Below the pieces are notes generated by a model. That model saw only the letters and a list, made by a program, of their open reading frames with translations, did no database searches and was not told the origin of the DNA. Source: DATBSK01 sp964501785 (lineage in GTDB: Bacteria > Actinomycetota > Acidimicrobiia > IMCC26256 > PALSA-555). From it: a DNA stretch of 64,000 nucleotides. Shown here in pieces: positions 26,126 to 35,129 of this stretch. The number at the start of each line of letters is the position of its first letter. Position 1 is the stretch's first letter. Position numbers and translations under genes: made by a program. The stretch lies in NCBI GenBank assembly GCA_964501785.1, contig CAZCUD010000017.1:25976-89975 (forward strand), given 5' to 3'.

Positions 26126-26168
26126 GGCGTACCTCAGCCCCCCTATGGGGGGTCTGAGGTACGCATTA
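26123..26168. terminator. Long hairpin H2 (TGATGCGTA family)
   Basis: Arms GCGTACCTCA (26127-26136) and TGAGGTACGC (26155-26164), with an inner CCCCCC/GGGGGG stem around TAT. It is a close copy of H1 at 11698, with the T-A pair at one stem position changed to C-G on both sides, a compensatory change. It sits between two same-strand genes, so it could terminate the reductase transcript ahead of lhr. Confidence 0.7.
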
Positions 26169-26212
26169 GAACGCGGCCCGGGGTGTCACAGGTGGGCGCG
26201 AGACTCGGGGCA

Positions 26213-29200
26213 GTGACGACGGTCCTGCCTCCGCGCCCTGCGACCCGTGAGCTCCCGTTCGCGCCCGACGGCACCGTCGAGGGCTTCCATCCCGCGGTGC
26301 GAGAGTGGTTCCGGCGCCGCTTCCCCGAGGGAGCCACCGAGCCCCAGCGCGACGGGTGGCCCCACATCGCCGCGGGCACCGACACCCTGATCGCCGCGCC
26401 CACGGGCTCGGGAAAGACCCTCGCCGGGTTCCTCGTCTGCATCGACCGGCTCTACCGCGCGCACGAGGCCGGCCAGCACGTCGAGCGCGTCACGCGCGTC
26501 GTCTACGTGTCGCCGCTGAAGGCGCTCGCGGTCGACATCGCGGAGAACCTCGAGCGGCCGCTCACCGAGATCGCGTCGATCGCGGCCGAGCTCGGCCTCG
26601 ACGCGCCCGACCTCACCGTGGCGGTGCGCACCGGCGACACGCCGTCCTCCGAGCGCGCCGCGATGCTGCGCCGACCTCCGACGTTCGTCGTCACCACGCC
26701 GGAGTCGCTCTACCTCCTGGTCACCAGCGAGCGCGGGCGCGACCTGCTGCGCACGACCGAGACCGTGATCGTCGACGAGATCCACGCGGTGGCGCGCGAC
26801 AAGCGGGGCTCGCACCTCGCGCTGACGCTCGAGCGGTTCGAGGCGCTGTGCGAGCAGCGGCCCACCCGCGTCGGCCTGTCGGCGACCCAGCGGCCGGTCG
26901 AGACGGTGGCGCGCCTTCTCGTCGGCGATCGTCCGCTCCCTGCCATCGTCGACCGGGGCCACCAGCGCGACCTCGACCTCGCGCTCGAGCTGCCCGACGG
27001 TGAGCTCGAGGCGGTCACCCCCGCCGAGCAGATGGCCGACATCCTCGACCGCATCGCCGAGCTCGTGCAGGACCATCGCACGACGCTCGTGTTCGTCAAC
27101 ACCCGTCGGCTCGCGGAGCGCCTCGCCCACCTGCTGGGCGAGCGACTCGGCGACGACGTCGTCGCCGCGCACCACGGCTCGCTGTCGAAGGACCGCCGGT
27201 ACCGCATCGAGACCCGCCTGCGCGCCGGGCAGCTCAAGGCGCTGGTCGCCACGGCTTCGCTCGAGCTCGGGATCGACATCGGCCCGGTCGAGCTGGTCTG
27301 CCAGATCGGCTCCCCCCGCAGCATCGCCACGTTCCTCCAGCGAGTCGGCCGCTCCAACCACTCGCGTCGCGGCACGCCGAAGGGGCGCCTCTACCCGATG
27401 ACCCGCGACGAGCTGGTCGAGTGCGCCGCGCTGCTCGCCGCGGTGCGGGCCGGGCACCTCGACGCCATCCGCCCCCCGGCCGCGCCGCTCGACATCGCCG
27501 CGCAGCAGATCGTCGCCGAGACGGCCGCGCAGGAGTGGACGACCGACGAGCTCTACGCGCTCGTCCGCCGGGCCCACCCCTATCGCGACCTCTCCCGCGC
27601 CGACTTCGACGCGGTGCTCGACCTGGTGGCCGACGGCATCACCACCGGCCGGGGCAAGCGGGGCGCCTACGTCCACCTCGATCGGGTGAACGGCGAGGCC
27701 CGGGGGCGCAAGGGCGCACGGCTCGCCGCGCTCACGTCGGGCGGCGCGATCCCCGAGAACGGCGACTACCGCGTCGTCGCCGAGCCCGACGACATGTTCG
27801 TCGGCACGGTCAACGAGGACTGGGCCATCGAGTCGATGGCGGGCGACGTGTTCCTGCTGGGCACGCACTCGTGGCAGATCCGCAAGGTCGAGCCCGGCGT
27901 CGTGCGCGTGCGCGACGCTGCCGGCGCGCCACCGACCATCCCGTTCTGGCTGGGCGAGGCGCCAGCGCGCACCGTCGAGCTGTCGGAGCACGTCTCCGAG
28001 CTCCGGCGCGAGGTCGACGCCCGCCTCGCCGCGGGCGACCCCGACGGCGCACGCGCCTGGCTGCGGGAGTGGGCCGGCATCGACGAGCTGCCGGCCGCGA
28101 TGGTCGTCGACTACATCGCCGTGGGGCGCGCCACGCTCGGTGTGACGCCCACCCGCGAGCACCTCGTGCTCGAGCGCTTCTTCGACGAGACCGGCGGGAT
28201 GCAGCTGGTCGTCCACTCTCCCTACGGGGGGCAGATCAACCGGGCGCTCGGGCTCGGGCTGCGCAAGAAGTTCTGCCGCACGTTCAACTTCGAGCTCCAG
28301 GCCGCCGCGAACGACGACGCGGTGGTGCTGTCGCTCGGCCCCCACCACTCGTTCCCGCTCGCCGACGTCCCCCGCTACCTGTCGAGCGCCTCGATCGAGG
28401 ACACGCTCGAGCACGCGGTCCTCGACGCGCCGATGTTCCAGGCCCGTTGGCGTTGGAACCTCAACCGCTCGCTGATGGTCCTGCGGTTCCGGAACGGGCG
28501 GCGCAACCCGCCACCGATCCAGCGCATGGAGTCCGACGACCTGATGGCCGCCGTGTTCCCCCAGGCCGCAGCCTGCCAGGACAACATCGTCGGCCCGATC
28601 GAGATCCCCGACCACGTGCTGGTGCGTCAGACGATCCACGACACGCTCACCGAGGCGCTCGACGTGGAGGGCACGAAGGAGCTGCTCGAGCAGATCGAGT
28701 CGGGTGCGGTGCAGGTGCACTGCCGGGACACCACCGAGCCGTCGGTGTTGGCCCACGAGATCCTCACCGCGCGCCCCTACGCCTACCTCGACGACGAGGG
28801 CGAGATCCAGAACCGTCGCACCAGCGCGGTGGTGCTGCCCCGGGGGATGTCGGTCGACCTCACGTCGATCGGCTCGCTCGACGCCAGCGCGATCGCGCAG
28901 GTCCACGCGGAGATCACCCCCGAGCCGACCACCGCGGACGAGCTGCACGACCTCCTCGCCTCGCTGGTCGCGGTGCCCGCACGCGACGAATGGCGTCCCC
29001 TCTTCGACGAGCTCGTCACCAAGGGCCGCGGTGCGTCTCTCGGTGAGGGCGTGCTGTGGTGCACGACGGAGTCGCGCGACGAGGCGGAGCGCGCGCTCGC
29101 GGGCGACGACGAGGCCGTCGTCACGCTGCTGCGCGGGCACCTCGAGGTGACGGGCATCACGACCGTCGACGGGCTCGCCGGCGCGACCGGGCTGACGCCC

Positions 29201-30415
29201 GGACGAGTCGGCTCCGGGCTGGCGGTGCTCGAGCAGGAGGGCTTCGCGCTCCAGGGCCGCTACACCCCCGGCGCTCCCGCCGACGCGCCGGTCGAGTGGA
29301 TCGCCCGACGCCTGCTCGCGCGCATGCACGCCGGATCGCGCCGGCGTCGCCGAGACCGTGTCGAGCCGGCGACGGCACAAGACTTCATGCGCTTCCTCCT
29401 CCGGTGGCAGCACGTCGCGCCCGACACCCAGCTGAGCGGCGAGAGCGGCCTCGCCGCGGTCGTCGAGCAGCTCGAGGGCTACGAGGCCGCGACCGCCTCC
29501 TGGGAGCCCGAGATCCTCGCCCGCCGGCTGCGCGACTACCGGCCCGGATGGCTCGACCGGCTCTGCCACGACGGCGAGGTGTCCTGGCTGCGCCTCATGC
29601 CCCGGCCTCGCGACGACAACGACGCGCCGGCCGGCCCGCCGTCGAAGGCGACCCCGATCACGGTGGTGCTGCGCAGCGATCTCGGCTGGCTGCTCGCCGC
29701 GGCGCGTGACGGCGTCGAGCCCACCCCGCCGAGCGTCGGTGCGACCGCCGAGGTGGTCGAGGTGCTGCGCCGCCGCGGCGCGTGCTTCGCGGTCGAGCTC
29801 GCCGAGGCGACGCGCCGCCTGCCCGACGACGTCGAACGCGCGCTCTGGGACGGCGTGGCCCGGGGACTGCTGACCTCCGACGGCTTCGCCGCGATCCGTG
29901 CCCGCGTCACCGGCGAACGGCACTCGAGCCTGCCGCCCCGGCACTCGCGCCTGCGGCGCGCCGCGGCCAGCGCCGCGTCCGGCGCGGGCCGCTGGTCCCT
30001 CGTCCCCACCACGATCGCCGAGGCCGGCGCCGACCTCGATCGCGACGAGCTGGCCGAAGCGGTCGCCGAGCTGCTGCTCCACCGGTGGGGGGTCGTCTTC
30101 CGCGACCTCGTCGTCCACGACTCGCTGCGCTTCCCGTGGCGCGACCTCCAGTGGGCGCTGCGCCGGCTCGAGGACCGCGGCCTGGTGCGCGGCGGCCGCT
30201 TCGTCGCCGGATTCAGCGGCGAGCAGTACGCGCTCCCGAGTGCGGTCGACCAGCTCGACCGGATGCGCAAGACGCCCAAATCCGACGAGCACGTGACGAT
30301 CAACGCGACCGATCCGCTCAACCTCGTCGGCGTCCTCCTCCCCGGCGACAAGGTCCCCGCCATCCGCACCAACCGGGTCACCTACGTCGACGGCGCCCCT
30401 CTCGCCTTCACCTGA
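26213..30415 (+). CDS. lhr: Lhr-type large ATP-dependent helicase
   Basis: Superfamily-2 DNA helicase of 1400 residues. Core motifs: Q-motif region REWFRRRF-TEPQRDGWP, Walker A AAPTGSGKT (K68), VTTPESLYLL, DEIH box at 188-191, GLSATQRP, LVFVNTRR and GRSNHSRRG in the second RecA domain, followed by the winged-helix, Lhr-core and long C-terminal extension seen in actinobacterial Lhr. A 3'-to-5' translocase probably active in DNA repair. Start chosen as GTG 26213, before VTTVLPPRPATREL; GTG 26183 in the same frame is a longer option. In many actinobacteria an endonuclease VIII gene follows; here a DUF1801 gene does, three bases after the stop. Confidence 0.93.
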   Translation: MTTVLPPRPATRELPFAPDGTVEGFHPAVREWFRRRFPEGATEPQRDGWPHIAAGTDTLIAAPTGSGKTLAGFLVCIDRLYRAHEAGQHVERVTRVVYVSPLKALAVDIAENLERPLTEIASIAAELGLDAPDLTVAVRTGDTPSSERAAMLRRPPTFVVTTPESLYLLVTSERGRDLLRTTETVIVDEIHAVARDKRGSHLALTLERFEALCEQRPTRVGLSATQRPVETVARLLVGDRPLPAIVDRGHQRDLDLALELPDGELEAVTPAEQMADILDRIAELVQDHRTTLVFVNTRRLAERLAHLLGERLGDDVVAAHHGSLSKDRRYRIETRLRAGQLKALVATASLELGIDIGPVELVCQIGSPRSIATFLQRVGRSNHSRRGTPKGRLYPMTRDELVECAALLAAVRAGHLDAIRPPAAPLDIAAQQIVAETAAQEWTTDELYALVRRAHPYRDLSRADFDAVLDLVADGITTGRGKRGAYVHLDRVNGEARGRKGARLAALTSGGAIPENGDYRVVAEPDDMFVGTVNEDWAIESMAGDVFLLGTHSWQIRKVEPGVVRVRDAAGAPPTIPFWLGEAPARTVELSEHVSELRREVDARLAAGDPDGARAWLREWAGIDELPAAMVVDYIAVGRATLGVTPTREHLVLERFFDETGGMQLVVHSPYGGQINRALGLGLRKKFCRTFNFELQAAANDDAVVLSLGPHHSFPLADVPRYLSSASIEDTLEHAVLDAPMFQARWRWNLNRSLMVLRFRNGRRNPPPIQRMESDDLMAAVFPQAAACQDNIVGPIEIPDHVLVRQTIHDTLTEALDVEGTKELLEQIESGAVQVHCRDTTEPSVLAHEILTARPYAYLDDEGEIQNRRTSAVVLPRGMSVDLTSIGSLDASAIAQVHAEITPEPTTADELHDLLASLVAVPARDEWRPLFDELVTKGRGASLGEGVLWCTTESRDEAERALAGDDEAVVTLLRGHLEVTGITTVDGLAGATGLTPGRVGSGLAVLEQEGFALQGRYTPGAPADAPVEWIARRLLARMHAGSRRRRRDRVEPATAQDFMRFLLRWQHVAPDTQLSGESGLAAVVEQLEGYEAATASWEPEILARRLRDYRPGWLDRLCHDGEVSWLRLMPRPRDDNDAPAGPPSKATPITVVLRSDLGWLLAAARDGVEPTPPSVGATAEVVEVLRRRGACFAVELAEATRRLPDDVERALWDGVARGLLTSDGFAAIRARVTGERHSSLPPRHSRLRRAAASAASGAGRWSLVPTTIAEAGADLDRDELAEAVAELLLHRWGVVFRDLVVHDSLRFPWRDLQWALRRLEDRGLVRGGRFVAGFSGEQYALPSAVDQLDRMRKTPKSDEHVTINATDPLNLVGVLLPGDKVPAIRTNRVTYVDGAPLAFT

Positions 30416-30417
30416 CG

Positions 30418-30861
30418 ATGGCACGCAGCGACGCCACGACCGTCGACGAGTACCTCGCCGAGCTGCCCGACGACCGGCGCGCCGCGATCGCCGCGGTGCG
30501 CGACGTCATCCTCACCAACCTCCCCGAGGGGTACGAGGAGGTCATGCGCTGGGGGATGATCACCTACGAGATCCCCCTCGCCCGCTACCCCGACACCTAC
30601 AACGGCCAGCCGCTCCAGTACGCCGCGCTCGCCTCGCAGGCCCGCTACATGTCCGTCTACCTCAACGGCATCTACGCCGACGACGGCGAGGCGACCTGGT
30701 TCACCGACGCCTACCGCGCCAGCGGCAAGAAGCTCGACATGGGCAAGTCGTGCGTGCGCTTCAAGCGCCTCGACGACCTCCCCCTCGACCTGGTCGGTGA
30801 GGCGATCGCCCGCACGCCCGTCGAGAGGTATCTCGAGCAGTACGAGGCCGCCCGTCGCTGA
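30418..30861 (+). CDS. DUF1801 family protein
   Basis: A 147-residue protein of the DUF1801 (YdhG-like) family: ATTVDEYLAELPDDRRAAIAAVRDVI, MRWGMITYEIPLARYPDTYNGQPL and CVRFKRLDDLPLDLVGEAI match the characteristic alpha/beta layout. The biochemical role is unknown; relatives have been linked to iron or other small-ligand binding without firm proof. It begins three bases after lhr and is almost certainly co-transcribed with it. Confidence 0.85.
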   Translation: MARSDATTVDEYLAELPDDRRAAIAAVRDVILTNLPEGYEEVMRWGMITYEIPLARYPDTYNGQPLQYAALASQARYMSVYLNGIYADDGEATWFTDAYRASGKKLDMGKSCVRFKRLDDLPLDLVGEAIARTPVERYLEQYEAARR

Positions 30862-30873
30862 CGCTGCTCGCTT

Positions 30874-30918
30874 CGTTGGAAGACTCAGCCACACCTGTTG
30901 TCGCTGAGTCTTCCGACG
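30874..30918. terminator. Long hairpin H5 (GTTGGAAGACTCAGC family)
   Basis: Arms CGTTGGAAGACTCAGC (30874-30889) and GCTGAGTCTTCCGACG (30903-30918) pair over 16 positions with one G-U. It lies between the convergent DUF1801 and amidohydrolase genes. Near-identical hairpins occur at 46489 and 59399. Position fits a bidirectional terminator; there is no U-tract. Confidence 0.72.
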
Positions 30919-30925
30919 CCGCTGC

Positions 30926-32239
30926 TCAGGTGCTGGCGCGGGCGGCGGCGCCGGTCATGCGCTTCCACGTCGCGAGGTCGCGCTCGTCGGCGGGGCGGCC
31001 GACGTGGGTGACCGTGTCGACGTCGCTCGCCTCGGCCCGAAGCGCGGCCGCGGTGCAGCGCTCGCGCGGCCGGATCGAGAACGGGTCGAACTGGTAGTGG
31101 CGCATCGCGTTCTCGTGGGTCAGCTTGTTCACCGTCGCCTCGTCGAGGTCGGCGAAGAGCACCTCGCAGCGCTCCGGGGCGTTGGGCCACGAGCTGTCGG
31201 AGTGCGGGTAGTCGGACTCCCAGCACACGTTGTCGACGTTGAACTCGTCGAGCAGCTTCACCCCGATGCGGTCGTTGATGAAGCAGCACAGGATCCGCTC
31301 GCGGAACAGCTCGGTCGGCCGCAGGCCCTGGGCGAGCTCGTGGCCCATCCACGCGTTGTGGCGGTCGAGCGTGTGCTCGGCCCGCCACAGGAAGTACGGG
31401 ATCCACCCGATGTCGCCCTCGGTGAGCGCGAACCGCAGGTCGGGGAAGCGCTGCCAGAACTCGGCCCACAGCAGATCGCCGAGCGTGTAGATCGACATCG
31501 CCGACGAGAGGCTCATGGGCACCGGCGGCGGCGCGTCGGGCGTGGTGGACGCGCTCTTCGACGACGACCCCACGTGACAGCACAGCACCGTGCCGACGTC
31601 GCTCGCCGCGGCGAACAGCGGATCCCACGCGTCGGTGTGGATGCTGGGCATCCCGAGCCCCACGGGGTTCTCGGAGAACGTGACCGCGTGGCACCCCTTG
31701 TCGGCCAGGCGCCGGATCTCCTTCGCGCACTCCTCGGCGTCGTAGAGCGGGAGGATGCCGCAGGGGATGAACCGATCCGGGTGCGAGCCGCACCACTCGT
31801 CGACGTGCCAGTCGTTGTACGCCTGGATCATCACGAGGTTGACGTCGCGGTCGGGGCCGAGCTGGAGGACCTGGCCGGCGAAGCCGGTCCAGTTGGGGAA
31901 GTTGAGCCCGGCGAGCTGCCCGCCCGCCGACATGTCGCGCACTCGCTCGTCGACGTCGTAGCAGCCGGGCCGCATGTCCTCGTAGCGGGTCGGGTCGACG
32001 TTGAACATCTCGGGCGGCTTGCCCGCGACCGCGTTGAGACCGAGGTTCCGTCCCGGGATGTCGCCGTAGTACCACTGCTGCGATCCGTCGTCGCGCTCGA
32101 CCACCCGGGGCGCGAGGTCGCGGTACCGCTCGGGGACGTGCCCCTCGAACATGTCGGCCGGCTCGGCGATGTGGTCATCGACCGAGACCAGGATCATGTC
32201 GTCGCCGCGCACGGCTCCATTGTGCCCCGATCGCGTCAT
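30926..32239 (-). CDS. PF04909-type amidohydrolase
   Basis: A third, more distant amidohydrolase_2 protein, 437 residues. It has ILVSVDDHIAEPADMFEGHVP, a DDH-type variant of the N-terminal metal site, GTVLCCHVGSSSK with the barrel histidine, FALTEGDIGWIPY and the C-terminal WESDYPHSDSSWP. The ATG at 32239 overlaps the stop of the solute-binding protein as ATGA, which fixes the start. Relatives include hydrolases or decarboxylases of aromatic and terpenoid ring-cleavage products. Operon with the binding protein and probably under the TetR regulator at 33626. Confidence 0.85.
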   Translation of the reverse strand: MTRSGHNGAVRGDDMILVSVDDHIAEPADMFEGHVPERYRDLAPRVVERDDGSQQWYYGDIPGRNLGLNAVAGKPPEMFNVDPTRYEDMRPGCYDVDERVRDMSAGGQLAGLNFPNWTGFAGQVLQLGPDRDVNLVMIQAYNDWHVDEWCGSHPDRFIPCGILPLYDAEECAKEIRRLADKGCHAVTFSENPVGLGMPSIHTDAWDPLFAAASDVGTVLCCHVGSSSKSASTTPDAPPPVPMSLSSAMSIYTLGDLLWAEFWQRFPDLRFALTEGDIGWIPYFLWRAEHTLDRHNAWMGHELAQGLRPTELFRERILCCFINDRIGVKLLDEFNVDNVCWESDYPHSDSSWPNAPERCEVLFADLDEATVNKLTHENAMRHYQFDPFSIRPRERCTAAALRAEASDVDTVTHVGRPADERDLATWKRMTGAAARAST

Positions 32240-33555
32240 TGGCCGAACAGGTCCTCTTCGATCTCGATGCGGTTGGACTTCTTGCAGTCGAACGTGCCGG
32301 GCTTCTTCGGGTGCACGCGCACGAACTCGCCGTCCTGCACCTGGGTCAGCACGAAGCACCCGGTCGGCACGTGGTTCCCCACGTCGGTGGTGCCCCACAT
32401 GCCGTCACCGTCGAACTCGTTGGTGTTGCGCAGCTCCTCGAGGAGCGCCGCCCGGGTCAGGCCGTTCACGCCGTCGCGCTCGACGATCGCCTCGACCGCG
32501 TCGCGGAACAGCAGACCCGAGAGCCACGCGTACGCGCCGAACCCGTCGATGTTGTCCTCACCGGCGTACTTCACGTAGCTCGCGAGCGCGTCGTTCTGCT
32601 TGCGCTCGGAGAACGGCAGGTGGTTGATGGTGACGTACTGCCCCTCGACGTCCGCTCCCCCCTGCTCGATCAGCCGTTCGTCGTAGCAGTTCGAGAAGCA
32701 GTCCCACACGATCGATTCGGAGTCGAGGCCCTGGAGCTTCGCCTCCTTGCGCATCGCGACGACGCCACTGAACGGACCGGCGCTGAGGAAGTAGTTCGAT
32801 CCGGCGTCCTTCATCTGCTGCACGACCGGTGTGTACGCCGACTGCGGCGCGCGCCCCGAGATCCCGGTCTCGCCGTCCGACTCGACTCCGGCCGCCTGCG
32901 AGCCCCGGGCGAGCGTGAGGCCGCCGACCGCCGCGCTGCGGATGTCGTTCGAGTACACGTACGCGCCGTGCAGATCGTCCTCGACCTCGCGCTCGTAGTA
33001 CTTCACCGGGCCCTGGTTGACCCGGAAGGTCTGGGGGCGCTGGTCCTTGGTGTCGCAGTCGATCTGCGACGGGTTGACGGGGAACGTCACCGGTGAGCAC
33101 TGCTGCACCAGCTCGGTGGTGACGATCGCCAGGTCGGGGATGCCCGTGGCCGCGCCCGCCTTGTCGGGGCACGCGATCGCGTCGTCCATGTTGTTGAGGA
33201 ACAGCGCCGCGGTGCCGAGGATCGCGAAGTCCTCGGCGCACGCGGTGATGATCGCGTTGCGCGCGTCGTCGGCGCTCAGGTGCGAGTCGATGACGTCGAC
33301 GACGAGCTCACGCCCCGCGAGCCCACCGGTGTCGTTGACGTACTCGGCGAACGCCTCGATCGCCACGGGCGACGCGGCGAACAGACCCGGCGCGAGCGGG
33401 TTCTCGTCGTCGGCGATCACCGCCACCCGGATCTCGTCGGCCGTGATGCCGACCTCGGAAGCCTCGGGCCGCTCGCCGGCACCGGCGGGCGCGGCGAACG
33501 CCCCGGCGACGAACGAGAGCACGAGCCCCGCGATGACGAGGCGTGTCGTGCGCAT
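32236..33555 (-). CDS. Periplasmic-binding-protein-like ABC solute-binding protein
   Basis: A 439-residue type I periplasmic binding fold (Leu/Ile/Val-binding branch). Residues 1-28 are a Sec signal peptide (LVIAGLVLSFVAGAFAAPAGAG) with an AxA cleavage site and no lipobox cysteine, so it appears secreted rather than lipid-anchored. ITADEIRVAVIADDENPLAPG is the usual first strand. No ABC permease or ATPase is adjacent. It precedes an amidohydrolase with a 4-base overlap and is divergent from a TetR gene across a perfect palindrome. It may bind the amidohydrolase substrate or a relative. Confidence 0.85.
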   Translation of the reverse strand: MRTTRLVIAGLVLSFVAGAFAAPAGAGERPEASEVGITADEIRVAVIADDENPLAPGLFAASPVAIEAFAEYVNDTGGLAGRELVVDVIDSHLSADDARNAIITACAEDFAILGTAALFLNNMDDAIACPDKAGAATGIPDLAIVTTELVQQCSPVTFPVNPSQIDCDTKDQRPQTFRVNQGPVKYYEREVEDDLHGAYVYSNDIRSAAVGGLTLARGSQAAGVESDGETGISGRAPQSAYTPVVQQMKDAGSNYFLSAGPFSGVVAMRKEAKLQGLDSESIVWDCFSNCYDERLIEQGGADVEGQYVTINHLPFSERKQNDALASYVKYAGEDNIDGFGAYAWLSGLLFRDAVEAIVERDGVNGLTRAALLEELRNTNEFDGDGMWGTTDVGNHVPTGCFVLTQVQDGEFVRVHPKKPGTFDCKKSNRIEIEEDLFGQ

Positions 33556-33601
33556 GTGGACGCTCCCCCCTGACGACCCGTCGGCCGTCCTCGCCCATAG
33601 T

Positions 33602-33619
33602 CATAGAGTCCTCTATGTT
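33602..33619. promoter_or_regulatory. TetR operator CATAGAG-TC-CTCTATG overlapping a -10
   Basis: Perfect 7-base arms (33602-33608 and 33611-33617) separated by two bases lie in the 70-base spacer between the solute-binding protein and the TetR gene. TATGTT (33614-33619) fits TANNNT and is followed six bases later by the GTG at 33626 without any Shine-Dalgarno sequence, so the regulator is likely made from a leaderless, self-repressed transcript. Confidence 0.65.
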
Positions 33620-33625
33620 TTGCAA

Positions 33626-34270
33626 GTGGCCACGCTCGCCGGTGCGGTTCCCCCGACCCGCGCTCCCACCCCGAAGCGCTCCCGAGCTCGCGGCGACGAG
33701 ACGCGCGCCCGCCTGATCGCGGAGGCGGCCGCCTGCGTCGTCGAGGAGGGCTTCGCCGCTGCCAGCGCGAGCCGCATCGCGGAGCGGGCCGGGGTGACGT
33801 GGGGCGTGATCCAGTACCACTTCGGCGACCGGGCCGGTCTGCTGTCCGCGGTCGTGCTCGCGGGCTACGAGCACTTCCGAGCCTACCTCGACGACGCCGA
33901 GATCCCCGAAGGCCCGACCCGCGAGCGCGTCGCCGCGATCGTCGACGCGGGGTGGGAGGCCTACGGCAGCCGTCTCGGGCGGGCGTCGTTCGAGATCCTG
34001 GTCAACACCCGCGCCTCACGCACCCACGACCCGCAGCACGCGGGCGAGCTGGTCGAGCTGGCACGGGGCCGCAACCGCATCGGCGAGCGGCTGCTCGGTG
34101 ACGGTCGGTCGACAGCGGCCGAGGCGCCGGTGGATCAGCTGCTCTGGGCGGCGCTGCGCGGCTTCGCGATGACGATGATGTTCAACCCCGGTGAGCGATC
34201 GTTCGCGTCCGAGCGGGCCGCCCTCGTCGAGGTGCTGACCGCGCACCTCGACGGTCACTCCCCTCGGTAG
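33626..34270 (+). CDS. TetR family transcriptional regulator
   Basis: A 214-residue repressor. The helix-turn-helix is RARLIAEAAACVVEEGFAAASASRIAERAGVTWGVIQYHFGDRAGLL, with VTWGVIQYHFG as the recognition helix. The C-terminal half is the ligand-binding domain (FEILVNTRAS and a terminal SERAALVEVLTAHLDG). GTG start at 33626. It probably controls the divergent binding-protein/amidohydrolase operon and itself through the palindrome at 33602, with the amidohydrolase substrate or product a reasonable inducer. Its 3' end overlaps the convergent VOC gene by 16 bases. Confidence 0.9.
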   Translation: MATLAGAVPPTRAPTPKRSRARGDETRARLIAEAAACVVEEGFAAASASRIAERAGVTWGVIQYHFGDRAGLLSAVVLAGYEHFRAYLDDAEIPEGPTRERVAAIVDAGWEAYGSRLGRASFEILVNTRASRTHDPQHAGELVELARGRNRIGERLLGDGRSTAAEAPVDQLLWAALRGFAMTMMFNPGERSFASERAALVEVLTAHLDGHSPR

Positions 34271-34653
34271 CTGCCGAACGTCCAGGCGTTGCCCTCGGCG
34301 TCTCGCAACGAGAAGCCTCGTCCGCCGTAGTCCTCGTCCTGGACGTCGCGGATGATCGTGGCGCCCGCGGCCTTCACGCGCTCGAACACCGCGTCGGGGT
34401 CGTCCGTCACCACGTACACGCCCACCCGCTCGGTGTTGTACTCGGCGTGGTCACCCTCGGTTCGCGTCGAGGAGATCATCACCCCGCCGCCCTCGGGCCA
34501 GGCGAGCTGCGAATGCGCGACCTCGCCGGCGCCGCCGCCCTCGCCGGGAACGACCAGCCGCTCTTCGAACCCACACACGTCCACCAGGAACCTGATCGCC
34601 GCCGGGGCGTCGTCATAGGTGATGGTCGGCCAGACCTGCTTCGGGGGTGCCAC
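34255..34653 (-). CDS. VOC family protein
   Basis: A 132-residue glyoxalase/bleomycin-resistance-fold protein: QVWPTITYDDAPAAIRFLVDVCGFEE opens it and DYGGRGFSLRDAEGNAWTFGSYRGE closes it, as in the PhnB-like branch of the superfamily. Metal ligands are not conserved clearly enough to predict an enzyme; it may bind a drug or metabolite. GTG start. Overlaps the convergent TetR gene by 16 bases and ends the panD-side strand group, with panD six bases away upstream of its start. Confidence 0.85.
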   Translation of the reverse strand: MAPPKQVWPTITYDDAPAAIRFLVDVCGFEERLVVPGEGGGAGEVAHSQLAWPEGGGVMISSTRTEGDHAEYNTERVGVYVVTDDPDAVFERVKAAGATIIRDVQDEDYGGRGFSLRDAEGNAWTFGSYRGE

Positions 34654-34659
34654 TGGCGT

Positions 34660-35031
34660 TCAGCGTACGGCGTCGGCGAGATGGAGGTGATCGACGGGGC
34701 GGTTCTCCTCGTCGACCACGACCACGGTCGGCTCGTGGGCCTCGAGCTCGTCGGCCTCGACGTCGACGAACGTCACCACGATCACCCGATCGCCGACCTG
34801 TGCGAGGCGCGCGGCCGCGCCGTTCAGACAGATCTCGCCGTGGCCGCCCTCGATCGCGTAGGTCTCGAAGCGCTCGCCGTTGCTGAGGTTGTAGACGGCG
34901 ACCTGCTCGTTGACATGGATGCCTGCTCGCCCGAGGAGCGCGGGATCGATCGAGATCGAGCCGATGTAGTCGAGGTCGGCGCCGGTGACGCGCGCGCGGT
35001 GGATCTTGGCGTTGAGCATGCGGTGGCGCAT
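34660..35031 (-). CDS. panD: Aspartate 1-decarboxylase
   Basis: Pyruvoyl enzyme making beta-alanine for pantothenate and CoA. The 123-residue proenzyme has the self-cleavage site at G24-S25 in DYIGSISIDPALL, preceded by the conserved K9 in AKIHRARVT and followed by Y-rich ERFETYAIEGG and the tail VVVVDEENRPV. The ATG at 35031 is supported by AGGAGGA at 35036-35042. Length fits the usual 120-140 residues. No panB or panC is present. It is divergent from the glycosidase-like gene. Confidence 0.95.
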   Translation of the reverse strand: MRHRMLNAKIHRARVTGADLDYIGSISIDPALLGRAGIHVNEQVAVYNLSNGERFETYAIEGGHGEICLNGAAARLAQVGDRVIVVTFVDVEADELEAHEPTVVVVDEENRPVDHLHLADAVR

Positions 35032-35129
35032 GAGTCCTCCTCGTGGTCGCGTCCGCGCTCGCGGTACGCGCCTGGTCGGAGCTCCGAGTCTCGCACGACC
35101 GGCGGGCGCAGGTGCCAGACTGCCGGGCC

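Noticed and set aside
26186..30424. A 1412-codon open frame on the minus strand over the lhr gene
   Set aside because: It is wholly antisense to lhr, whose helicase motifs are unambiguous; composition is Arg/Ala/Gly-rich as expected of a GC-driven antisense frame, and no domain is visible.
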